Translations under genes and position numbers: made by a program
Notes under the pieces: model-generated
Told to the model about the DNA's origin: nothing
The model's database searches: none
The model's input: the letters and a program-made list of their open reading frames with translations, nothing else
NCBI GenBank assembly: GCA_009667805.1
Contig: CM019069.1
Span: 91,547,204-91,611,203 of the forward strand
DNA length: 64,000 nt
Origin: Leptobrachium leishanense
Taxonomy: Eukaryota > Chordata > Amphibia > Anura > Megophryidae
Direction of reading: 5' to 3'
In this document: positions 35,080 to 45,439 of the stretch, piece by piece
How the letters are laid out: the number at the start of each line of letters is the position of its first letter
Numbering within the stretch: the stretch's first letter is position 1

Positions 35080-35395
35080 CAGCTCCTCTCACAACCAGGG
35101 CTCGCACACTCCCTCATTGCTCTAGCAGGTCTGCTTCCCTTTTACAACCAGGACTCACACACTCCCTCACTGCTCCAGCATGTCTGCTTCCCTCTCACAA
35201 CCAGGGCTTGCACACTCCCTCACTGCTCTAGCATGTCTGCTTCCCTCTCTCAGCCAGGGCTCGCACACTCCCTCACTGCTCCAGCATGTCTTCTTCTTCC
35301 CTCTCACAGTCAGGCCTCACATTTTCCGTCATTGATCCAGCATGTCTGCTTCCCTCTCAAAGCCAGGCCTCGCACACACCCTCAATGCTCCAGCA
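35080..35395. repeat. Minisatellite of about 57 bp
   Basis: Five to six units contain CAGGGCTCGCACACTCCCTC and CTCCAGCATGTCTGCTTCC. The array directly abuts the Helitron helicase fragment and reads in frame into it by chance. Confidence 0.88.
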
Positions 35396-35397
35396 TG

Positions 35398-35765
35398 GGA
35401 GAACCGGTGATATTATTGCAGAACTTCAGCCAACCTAACTTCTGTAAAGACACCAGAATGCAAGTAAAAGCACTCCACAGAAATGTGATTGAGGCTGCAG
35501 TGCTAACCAGTTCTGGCCGGGGGAGTCGGTATTCATACCATGAGAACCTCAGACATTCAGTATATCCGTTTTCAGTCCACCCTAAAGGTTTGTTTTACGA
35601 TGACCATCAATAAATCTCATGGACAGACTTTGAAGGTAGAGGGGATTGACCTAAGAGAAGATTGCTTCTCACATGGATAGTTTTAGGTTGCCTTTTCAAG
35701 AGCGAGCTCACCTAACTTTCTGCTGATTCGATCACCTGAAAGAAGAAACAATAATGTAGTTTGCC
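35398..35765 (+). pseudogene. Helitron helicase, C-terminal fragment
   Basis: The translation starts EPVILLQNF (compare the P-x-LLRN motif of Helitron PIF1-type helicases) and continues through TRMQVKALHRNVIEAAVLTS and VYPF. After a frameshift near 35,590 it reads TMTINKSHGQTLKV, EGIDLREDCFSHG and SPERRNNNVV, the region of the last helicase motifs. A stop follows FSHG, and the conserved ACSRV is replaced by VAFSRA. By family knowledge the full protein is a Rep nuclease-helicase for rolling-circle transposition. No Rep domain or Helitron end is visible here. The upstream part of the same frame (from 35,233) is minisatellite. Confidence 0.8.
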
Positions 35766-35769
35766 TCAT

Positions 35770-36480
35770 ATGTATCACCCCTACTGGAACTATGGTCTCC
35801 ATATTATGTTGGTTTAGATATTGTGTATGTGACATTAATTTGAGCTGTTACACAGTTATTTTACACAGTGCACTTGTCACTTTATACAAATTAGATTGGT
35901 CACTTTATTTATTATTTGCTACGTATACCCTAACACTATTGCGCCTGCACTTTCTACATTTTCTTCATGTAGTTCACGTAGGATTTTCTCTTGCTATCAG
36001 CAGCAAGTAGAAGAAACATTTAATCAAGGGGTGATTCTACAGTTTATGAAGATACAATGTTCTGTGGATTCCTTAAGATAAAAGACAACTCCTTTTTCTG
36101 TAACATTTTCATTAAACGGGTGGCTGATAACTTCTGTTATTTGTCCTGGTATCCGGTAAAGGAAATGTGACTTTGCAATTTAAGACGTGGACTTGTGTGA
36201 GTTAAACCTCTTTTGATTTTAATATATGTATTGATATCAGTACCAATTAATGATGTCTTCCATCTAGCTTGAGCTTGGCATCATCTGCTAGGTGCGTTGG
36301 CATGCATTATTTGGGCAACTTCTACCTAGATTAAAAAGATGTGACAAATGTTGTTAATAACCTATAATAACCTATAATAAAAAAAACATTATACCTGCAA
36401 TCTTAAATGTGTCCCTGCATGCCTACACTGTCACCCCTACGTGTTCCTGAACCCTAACTCTTCCCCATCAAGCATTATTG
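35770..36480. other. No gene seen: possibly Helitron 3' flank
   Basis: AT-rich sequence. I cannot identify a CTRR end preceded by a hairpin, so the extent of the Helitron relic downstream is unknown. Confidence 0.4.
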
Positions 36481-36489
36481 AAGGCCACA

Positions 36490-38423
36490 GGCAATTGCAT
36501 TTGGATTGTTAGCAAAAACAAAACAGGGAAGAAACCACTGTGGTACTCTGCAGAAGTGGCCAAAATAGTGAAGAACAAAAAGACAGCATTCAATAATTCT
36601 CAGGCAAAAACTCAGGCAAACCTATAAGATTAGGCAGAAAGAGGCAAAGCAATTTATAAGAGCTTCCAAAGCACACACAGAAGAGAAAATAGCTCAGTCA
36701 GTAAAAAAGGGGGACAAAACATTTTTTAGATACATAAACGAGAAAAGAAAAGTAAAACAAGGATTAGTTAGATTAAAAACAAAGGAAGGAAGGTATGTAT
36801 AAGAGGATAAAAGTCTCGCTGACTGCCTCAATGAATATTTTTGTTCAGTCTTTGCAGAAGAAAAGGAAGGAAAGGGACCTCACTTAGGAGGAAACGCTAA
36901 CGAGACATTTACATATGAGTTTACAGAGGAGGAGGTTCTACAGCAGCTGTCTAAAGTAAAGACAAATAAGTCAATGGGGCCTGATGGGATCCACCCTAAA
37001 TTATTAAAAGAGCTCAGTGATGTAATAGCAAAACCGTTAACAGATTTATTTAACCAATCCTTGTTAACGGGAGTCGTCCCAGAAGACTGGAAATTAGCAA
37101 ATGTTGTGCCCATTTACAAGAAGGGTAGTAGGGAGGAATTGGGGAACTACAGTTAGTGTTACATCAGTAGTGGGGAAATTAATGGAAACTATGTTAAAGG
37201 AAAGAATTGTTGAACATATAAAAACACATAGATTACAGGATCAGAAACAACATGGGTTTACCTCAGGGAGATCATGCCAAACTAATCTTATTGATTTTTT
37301 TGATTGGGTAACAAAAATAATAGACACAGGTGGTGCAGTAGACATTGCTTATTTAGATTTCAGTAAGGCTTTTGATACTGTTCCGCATAGAAGGCTTATC
37401 AATAAATTGCAATCTTTGAGCTTGGATTCCAATATTGTTGAATGGATTAGGCAGTGGCTGAGTGACAGGCAACAGAGGGTTGTGGTAAATGGAGTTTATT
37501 CGGCGCATGGTCTTGTTACCAGTGGGGTACCTCCGGGGTCAGTACTTGGACCCATTCTCTTTAATATTTTTATTAGTGATATTGCAAAAGGTATTAATGG
37601 AAAAGTATGACTTTTTGCTGATGACACAAAGATTTGCAACAGGGTTGACGTTCCTGGAGGGATCAGCCAAATGACAAATGATTTAGGTAAACTAAAAAAA
37701 TGGTCGGAGCTGTGGCAATTGAGTTTTAATGTGGATAAGTGCAAGATAATGCACCTGGGACGTAAAAACCCAAGGGCTGAATATAGAATATTTGATACAG
37801 TCCTAACCTCAACATCTGAGGAAAGGGATTTAGGGGTTATTATTTCAGAGGATCTAAGGGTAAGTAGTCAATGTAATAGAGCAGCAGGAAATGCTAGCAG
37901 AATGCTTGGTTGTGTAGGGAGAGGTATTAGCAGTAGGAAAAGGGAAGTGCTCATGCCACTGTACAGAGCACTGGTGAGACCTCACTTGGAGTACTGTGTG
38001 CAGTACTGGAGACCGTATCTCCAGAAGGATATAGACATCTTAGAGAGAGTTCAGAGAAAGGCTACTAAAATGGTGTACGGCTTGAAGGAGAAAAGATACC
38101 AGGAAAGGCTTAATGATCTTAACATGTACAGCTTGTAAAAAAGACGAGACAGGGGAGACATGATAGAAACATTTAAATACGTAAAGGGAATCCACAAGGT
38201 AGAGGAAGGGAGTATATTTAAAAGGAAACAAAGTAGCAAAACAAGAGGACATAGTCTTAGATTAGAGGGGCAAAGGTTTAAAAGTAACATCAGGAAGCAT
38301 TATTTTACTGAGAGGGTGGTGGATACATGGAACAGCCTTCCAGTTGAAGTGGTAGAGGGCAAAACAGTAATTGAATTTAAGCAAGCATGGGATAGGCATA
38401 AGGCTATCCTAAACAAAAGATAA
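36490..38423 (+). pseudogene. CR1 reverse transcriptase, two stops and one shift
   Basis: The linker and fingers show FTEEEVLQQL, MGPDGIHPKLLKEL and [15 protein letters not shown] deletion of about 5 bp near 37,145 removes part of NYRPVS and shifts the frame. RT motifs continue: [26 protein letters not shown] (motif A), [17 protein letters not shown] (motif B), then LFADDTKI (motif C). A TGA at 37,608-37,610 sits just before LFADD, where CR1-A has TGT. A TAA at 38,136-38,138 follows MYSL, where CR1-B has GAA. The frame otherwise runs to AILNKR at 38,423. The three lesions can be read directly by comparison with the sister copies. Confidence 0.92.
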
Positions 38424-38503
38424 ATCCAGGTAAAGTATCCATGTAATTGGGCAGACTAGATGGGCCGAAAGGTTCTTATCTGCCAACATTTTTCTTTGTT
38501 TCT
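36490..38503 (+). mobile_element. CR1-C LINE, 5'-truncated 2-kb copy
   Basis: It covers the linker upstream of the RT (WYSAEVAKIVKNKKTAFN), the full RT domain, the C-terminal region and the 3' UTR. It ends CTGCCAACATTTTTCTTTG. The 5' boundary is approximate. It is close to CR1-A and CR1-B in the shared 3' part. Confidence 0.9.
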
Positions 38504-40075
38504 ATTCATCAGTTATAACATATACACAGTTCTCAGGGGTATAAATTTCATGAAGAGGCAGGTCATGTTCCCAGCTGTAATGAAATAGTAATAGATTGAT
38601 ATAAACCTTTGGCAAAACATCTGTTCATTTCGGCTCAGTTTATGCGGATGGGGATAGGGTGACATTGACACAATACCCCTTCTTTTCTTTGTCTAATCAC
38701 TTCATCCTCAGATTCAAACACCTTCCATCACTGGCTGCCGTCATGTCTGTTACACACAGCCAGGCACATACCTCTTTCCATCACCTCTTATAAGCAACCT
38801 TTCTTAGCTTTCATAAACATCATGACATCCATTTAAACACTAATGACAACTTCTTGCCTCACTTTTATTTATTTTTATTTATATTTAGTAGTTATTCTAA
38901 CTTATCATACATACAATCCCTTAAATGCTTACGTGAAACTCTCTTACTGTGTCTTGTAGGGTGCAGGGAATAATAATTCTGTATCACTGTTTAATAACTA
39001 TGATATCATAAAGGTACAAGAAATCTTTGGAAGTTTGCTATTATTTCAAAAACAACTGTATCTGCACAGACGAAAAGAGTTATTACTTTTAAGAGTGAAT
39101 CCACCTGATATTCATCTAATTTGGTATGCAGGCGTGTCACGAGACGTGATTAACCTGGATTGCTCAGTCCTTTTTCGGGTGGGAAATGTATCATTCATTT
39201 CCAGTTAAGTGCCGGCCACATTGATAACAGGCACAATTTTAGAACATTGTTTTTTGCGCCTGTCAAAGTAAATCTGTGTATAGATGCTGCAGCAATAATA
39301 AAAACACGCACAAATTCACAATTTTATTGTTTGGGTATGTGTAGAATGTGTAATTATACTTTGCTGTATTTTTTTTTTCGTGCTGGTGTTTTTCGTTTCA
39401 GCCAGAACGTTCAGATTTGCAGTTACCACCAGCTTTTCAAAGACGTTAAAATTATGCACGCAAACATCATTCGTAAAAAGATGTGCATCGATTGTAATAC
39501 CATCCTCGTACCAGCGCACAAACGCATTTGCGCTCACAATGTTAAGTATAGGATGCGCTCATGAACTTGTGTTCACGCAGGGTCACTCGCGCTAGATGTT
39601 AACGTGCATCGTATGTGCGAACGTCGTAATACAATGGTCAGTGCGAAGGGTTTTGCCCCTCGCGTTAATGCGCTTTTGCGTGCGCAATATAATTGCACGA
39701 AGGATGTAATAGGGCCCTATACGTATTCTATTTATCTATTTATATGCACTATTGCACTCAGTTATTTTGTAATTTTAAATATGCAGGCACTGCTGCACTT
39801 TATTGCATCACTCTATTTATCATTGGTGCACTTTTATTTTATTGTATTAATTATGCAAACGCATGTAAATGTTTTTCAGTGTTTTACATTGTCTGTTGAT
39901 GCACTGTAAGGGACGTTCGCTATATATTCTTTCATCCCTGTTTGGCACGGATTTTGGTTGTTTTCTCTGTGCTTTATTCACTCCCAGGTCAGCATCACAC
40001 CATTTATTGGTCTTAACTATTATTTTGTTTTAAGTGGTTGCATCCGTTGTAAATAACGATATATATCTCTAAAGG
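38504..40075. other. No gene seen: mixed spacer
   Basis: 38,504-39,200 is AT-rich and unassigned. 39,230-39,710 is richer in CpG words (GCGCACAAACGCATTTGCGC and the like), recalling the interior of the P-type MITEs, but without their ends. A plus-strand frame of 134 codons here has no family features. Confidence 0.45.
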
Positions 40076-40352
40076 CGCCAAGGCTTCTGGTTCTTCCTAT
40101 GCTGCCCTGCTAACCATCTTTACATTCCCTCTGCTCCTATCTGTTTCACCTACCCCAGTCCCTTAGATTGTAAGCTCACGGGATGTCTGACTGAGCACTT
40201 GGTTAAGTGCTGCACTACTTGGACAGTTATCTTACGGGCAGGGTCATCTTTTCATTATGTATCATGTGTGTCTCCTGTCTGTGCTCCCCTATTATACAGC
40301 AATGCGGAATATGTTGGTGCTGTATAAATGCCTGTAATAATAATAATAATAA
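40076..40352 (+). mobile_element. L2-type LINE tail
   Basis: CCCTTAGATTGTAAGCTCAC, CAGCAATGCGGAATATGTTG and GTGCTGTATAAATGCCTGTA, followed by ATA repeats, match the general L2 3' end on the plus strand. It is diverged from the copies at 13.1 and 52.1 kb, so it is older. Confidence 0.75.
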
Positions 40353-40377
40353 TATATCCACACCTCCTCAATTCTAA

Positions 40378-41500
40378 ATAATAAAGAGACTTTTTACTGC
40401 AAGTGAAAAGAATAAACTGTTGAATAAATATTTAATAAAAACAGGGAATATTTTTTACATTGAAACCTTTGGGATTCGCCGGTTTAAACCGGTCGAACTG
40501 AATCACCGAAATCAGGGCATTTCACTGACATTTTTGTGGCATTCAGCATTCCCTGAATAGATTAACCATTACTTCTCTATGTGGAATTTCACTGCCATCG
40601 AAACTGCATCGGATGGCACCATGGCAAACTAAACCATCGAAAATCAGGGCATTTCACTGACATTTCAGTGGTGTTTGGCATTCCCTGAATAGATTAACTA
40701 TTACTTCTCTATGGGGAATTCCACTGCTGGCGAAACTGCACTGAACGGCACCGTGGCACTGTCCAACCTGTCAAACCGAACCACTGAAAATCAGGGCATT
40801 TCACTGACCTTTCGGTGGTGTTCGTCATTCTCTGAATAGATTATTTTGTACGGATGGTATTTTTATTGTAGTACCGGCTGTAATTTATTTTGCTACCAGC
40901 TGGTATTTTTATTTTGGTACCGGTTGGTATTTTTATTGTAGTACCAGCTGCATTTTATTTTGTATGACTGGTATTTTTATATCCCAAAAAATCCTAAAAA
41001 ATAAATAAATCAGAGACTTTTTGCTCCAACTGAAAAGAATAAATGTAAACAGTTGAATATATTTTACATTGGGAATATATTTTACATTGAAAGCTATGGG
41101 GTTTGCCTCCTTAAAGCGGTTGAACGAACCACCAAAAACCAGGGCATTTCACTGACATTTCAGTGCTGTTCGGCGTTCTCTGAATAGATTAACTAATCAC
41201 TACTTGTCTGTGGGGAATCGAGTGTAAGTGAAACGGTATAACGTATTATTCTGTAAAAACGAAATCAATTTGTTTTACACCGTTTTGTTTTCGTTCCGTT
41301 TCATTTTGTTTCGGTCTGAATCCATTCGTTTTTCACACCGTTTCAGACCGTTCGATACATTTTTCGGACCGTTTCAGATGGAGCCGATTTGTTTTTCAGA
41401 AGCACTGTCGGAAAACAAAATGGTAAATTCTGTCCGAAATTTGATTAGAAACGAGATGCACATGTCTATTGGCTCTGTGGTTTTTTGTCTGTTTATTCCA
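40378..41500. mobile_element. Composite non-autonomous element with internal tandem repeats
   Basis: Two reversed copies of the shared core module lie at about 40,380-40,475 and 41,005-41,100. Between them are three units of about 150 bp containing CAGGGCATTTCACTGACATT and GAATAGATTAACTATTAC. After 41,225 the sequence is rich in CGTTTC and CGGTCTGA words and stops at AACGAGATGCACATGTCTA, an end resembling the inverted TAGGGATGTGC type. No gene is present. Confidence 0.5.
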
Positions 41501-42352
41501 TTTATTATCAAATAAACTTTGCACACAGCTTTGCGAAATTAGCCAATGAGAATGGAGTAGCTACTCTTACAATATAATGTGCAATTTCTGTATTTATTCA
41601 ATCCAATTTGGCATCTATTAAAGTATTGTTAAACAGTTACTTATTTTCAGCCTTATTTAACAGTAAAAAATAAGCAGATAACAGTAAGGTAATGTTATAA
41701 TTTATATAATTTTAGTTTCTAGTACTACAAGCAAGCAATAATTTTTGTGTCGTTGCTCAAATCCTTTCCAAAAGAATCTTCATATCTTCCTGAATTCTTG
41801 TGAAAATGTGTAATCTCACCTTCTTTGAAAATCTTAGACTATCAACTCTCAGTGCTTCCTCTGAAACATTTAACTGCAACCTTAGAAAATGCATATATCT
41901 TGCAACTGCAAAACCTCTGAAGAATGAGTCTATGTAATCCCAAAATCTTATGTCCAAAACCATCGATCTTTAGAAGCACTTTGATGTTGGTAGTGGCATA
42001 AAAGATATTTTGAACTACAGTACAATATCAGTATGTATTATAACTTGAAAATGTCTAATCACTATTTAAAAAAATACCTTTCAGTGTAAAAATAAGCAAC
42101 TTCTCAGGTTTTATCAAGAAACTTAATTTTTAGATTTTATTATTTTTAATTACAGTTCATTAGCCAGACATTTTGTAGTATATAACACCATTATTTAAGG
42201 CTCTTTGCCATGTAAGATTGTTCTTTATTGATATATCACTTACCATCTGTACTTCACCACTGGGTGCTTTCATTCTTGTTTATCTATTTATTTTGAGGCT
42301 TGAATGAGCGTAAAGAAAGAAATGCCCAGAGTGTATAAATGTAAATCCCAGT
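41501..42352. other. No gene seen: AT-rich spacer
   Basis: No family is recognised and only short frames are present. Confidence 0.5.
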
Positions 42353-42533
42353 CAGGTCTATTCACTAAAGGTGAAACTCAGGAGAATTTGCAGGAGTAGA
42401 GAACAATCTAGACCAAATAGCCGATTTGGAAAGTGAGCTAAATGGGAACATGTTTCTGGTTTGGCTATTTTGACCTAGAATTTTCACTTCTCCTGTCAAT
42501 TCTCCTGAGTTTCACCTTTAGTGAATAGGCCTG
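42353..42533. mobile_element. G-type MITE (CAGGTCTATTCACTA ends)
   Basis: A 181-bp element with ends CAGGTCTATTCACTAAAGG and (inverted) CAGGCCTATTCACTAAAGG. Its interior is collinear with the copy at 32,979. No clean target duplication is seen. Confidence 0.82.
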
Positions 42534-42629
42534 TATAATTATAGAATTTGTTATTATTTTTGTTTTATAATTTATCCCTTTATATAAAGCTCACTCTAGT
42601 CTGCAGGTGAACACCACCTGTCTTCTGTT

Positions 42630-42900
42630 TCTACCCACACCGCTAACTTGAACCACCTACAACACTTCACAAGAGTGGCACCAAAGCTTTGGCTACCTCG
42701 CTCTATCAGACTTTCCTTTAGCGGCAGTCCTTCAAAAAACACTCAAAACACGTTTTCAGATTAGTAGATCACATCCTTAACCAATCTCTCTTCTCACCAT
42801 TAAAGCCTTCTTAACTTCTCTCACCACCGTAACCATCACAATTTCCAATATAAACAATAGCATTAGAAACAGATGGTAGCTCCTCTTGTGTTCCTCCTCC
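42630..42900 (+). mobile_element. Possible decayed L2 fragment
   Basis: The translation PKLWLPRSIRLSFSGSPSKN resembles the APTLWNALPxxxR region before the L2 stop. It is followed by C-rich sequence typical of L2 3' regions. It is too decayed to be sure. Confidence 0.4.
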
Positions 42901-42954
42901 CAATCTCCTCTATACTCAGGGGTGTTACTAACTGTAGATCAAGATAAGGCAGAA

Positions 42955-43754
42955 ATGTTGAATGGTAAATACTGAAGAAAAATAACCAAAGAGAAACCTA
43001 TGACACGAGACATGCAAATCATTGGAAAAAACCTACAAATAAAATGTGACTGGTTGACTGAAGAAAAGGTGTTGCAGCAACTAAACAAAGTGAATGTGAA
43101 TAAAGCCCCAGGACCAGAAGAAATTCACCCGCAGGTACTGATGGAGCTATGTGTGGAAATAAGCAAACCCCTGGTTTTAATCTTTCAAGATTTGTTTCTT
43201 TCAGGAATCGTAACAGAGGATTGGAGAAAAGCTCATGTGGTCCCTATATTCAAAAAGGTTCAAAATGTCTTCCTTGGAATTTTAGACCTGTGAGCTTAAC
43301 ATCTGTGGCTGGAAGGTTTTGAGGAGTTACTAAGGGATAATTCATTGAGAGGTTTAATTTAATTAGCAGGAATCAACTTGGATTTATGAACCACAGATCA
43401 TGTCAGACTAAACTAAATGCATTTGATGAAGTAGTAAGTAGAAGTATACATCAGGGGTCGCAGTGGATGTGATTTACTTTAATTTTGGGGATTCAGATAA
43501 GTGCCCAGTCCCCCAATCTAAGTGGCCGATGAAATTGAATGTAGATAATTGCAAGGTTATGCACTATGGAGTGACGGACACACAAACAACTAATACCCTA
43601 AATGATACTGAGTTAGGGGAAATCAAAGCATGAGAAGGATTTGGGAATAATCATAGACTTCAAACTAAGTTACAATGCCAAATTGCAAACAGCAGTTGCG
43701 AAGACCAGAAAGGTATTGGCATCCATTAAAAGGGGAATTCAGTCCTAGAATGAA
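42955..43754 (+). pseudogene. Old CR1-like LINE (CR1-J), first part
   Basis: The RT region shows WLTEEKVLQQLNKVNVNKAP, GPEEIHPQVLMELCVEISKP and WRKAHVVPIFKK. This is followed by degraded LTSVAGR, an internally deleted stretch, and LNVDNCKVMHYG. It is far more diverged than CR1-A, -B and -C, with many stops and shifts. The frame is lost near 43,260. It is interrupted by X5 at about 43,755 and resumes at 44,575. Confidence 0.8.
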
Positions 43755-44574
43755 AATTAAAGGGGTTACTCAGAGAGAGCCAATTTGGCCCCAAAATGCC
43801 ACCGAACAGTGAATTTCCCTGTACGGTGACATTTCCTGGCCATTCGGCTATTCAAAGAGCAGGCAATTTGCCAAATTTTGGCGAACTGCCTGCAAATCGC
43901 CCATGGAGAGCAATGGTTAATCTATTCAGAGAACACCAAACAGCAGTGAGAAGTTGCCGAAGTTCCCTGCTGTTCGGTGTTTTCATTCGGCAGGTTTATT
44001 CAGGCAAACCCCATAGAATTCAATGTTAAAAATATTCCTGTTTTAATTCAATATCCAATAAACAGTTTATTATTTTAATCTGCAGTAAAAAGTCTCTTTA
44101 TTACTAGATTTGTTTGGATCTTTTAGGCATCTCTCGGGATTTTTTCCGGAAAAAAATTTTTATAGCGGTTTTTCGGTTTTCTGTAACAAAACTTTTTATT
44201 ATCATTCATAAGACCTTATATGGTAATTCCAGGCATTTCCCTTCAGTAGTTTTTTTTTCAAACAGCGTTTCAATTTTGAAAATTTCAAGTGCACTGTTTC
44301 TTTTTTTTTACCCTGTTCATCAGCTTGTCGGCTTTTAATGGCAGCTGGTCTGCTCTTTGTTCTGCGACTTGTCAGCTTTTTCTGGCGTCTTTGGCGTGGT
44401 TTTTCCAGCGGTTCCGGTGGGTTTTCAGTGGGTGTTTGGTGGGTTTTCCCTGCACTCCGGGGACCCTGTGGTGAATGCTGAATTCACAGTAGGGTGGGGA
44501 ACTTTGATTCCCCGAAGTGCAGGAAGTGCGGGGAACGAGAAAGCACCGAAATGTCAGCTCTCTGAATAACCCCT
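43755..44574. mobile_element. X5: X-type element in CR1-J
   Basis: The ends AGGGGTTACTCAGAGAG and (inverted) AGGGGTTATTCAGAGAG flank about 820 bp collinear with X1 and X2, including the core module (44,009-44,103). It lies between the SIKRGI and SVVRPHLDYAVQFW codons of CR1-J. The target duplication is unclear. Confidence 0.8.
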
Positions 44575-45247
44575 ATAGTGTCGCCTTTTTATAAATCAGT
44601 GGTAAGACCACACCTTGATTATGCAGTGCAATTTTGGGCACCTGCTTTAAAAAATAAGGTATTATAGAGATAGAAAAATACAGGGGCGGGCAACTAAATT
44701 AATAAAAGGAATGGAAGATTTAAGTTATGAGGAAAAGCTAACAAGCTTAAACCTGTTTAGTTTAGAGAAACGGAGCCTCAGAGGGATCTGATAACTTTAT
44801 ATAAATATATACGGGGCCATTATAAACCTTTGTCTGGAAACCTATTCATTAACAGGACTATACATAAGACACTAGGTCACCCATGTAGACTGGACGAAAG
44901 GAAATTCAGCCTAAAGCATTGGGTATGGTTATTTTACAGTGTGAACAATCAAGCTGTGGAATTCTCTGCTTGTTGAGGCAGTTGGGTCAGAGACTGTACA
45001 GGCTTTTATATAATGACTGGATGACTTCCTGCAAAAACAAAATATTAAGGGTTATAATATTTAATATGTGATAATGGCTGCTTGATCCAAGGAGAAATCT
45101 GACTGCTGTCCTGGGATCAAGAAGAATTTTTTCTGTTGCATATTCGGCGAGTGCTTCAGACTGGGTTTTTTTGTCTTCTTTTGGCTCAACAGAAGTAGGT
45201 GATGTGGGAAAAGCTGCACTCGACGGACGCACTACTTTATTTAGCCT
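44575..45247 (+). pseudogene. Old CR1-like LINE (CR1-J), last part
   Basis: The sequence continues CR1-J with [35 protein letters not shown] and the 3' UTR (GGGATCAAGAAGAATTTTTT, GCACTCGACGGACG), ending at the TTTATTTAGCC tail. It carries many frame lesions. X3 begins exactly at this tail, near 45,247. Confidence 0.78.
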
Positions 45248-45439
45248 ATCAGTGTTATTCACAAATAGCTGATTTGGTCCCGAAATGGAACCGAACAGGG
45301 ATTTCCCCATACGGTACCATGTACTGGCCATTCGGCTATTCACAGAGCAGGCAGTTTGACAAATTTTGTCACATTGCCAGCAAGAACGTTGCCTGTTCGA
45401 TGGCAGTAAAAGTCCCCATAGAGAAGCAATGGTCAATCT

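Noticed and set aside
35233..35397. N-terminal extension of the Helitron frame
   Set aside because: It is in-frame minisatellite sequence without helicase similarity.
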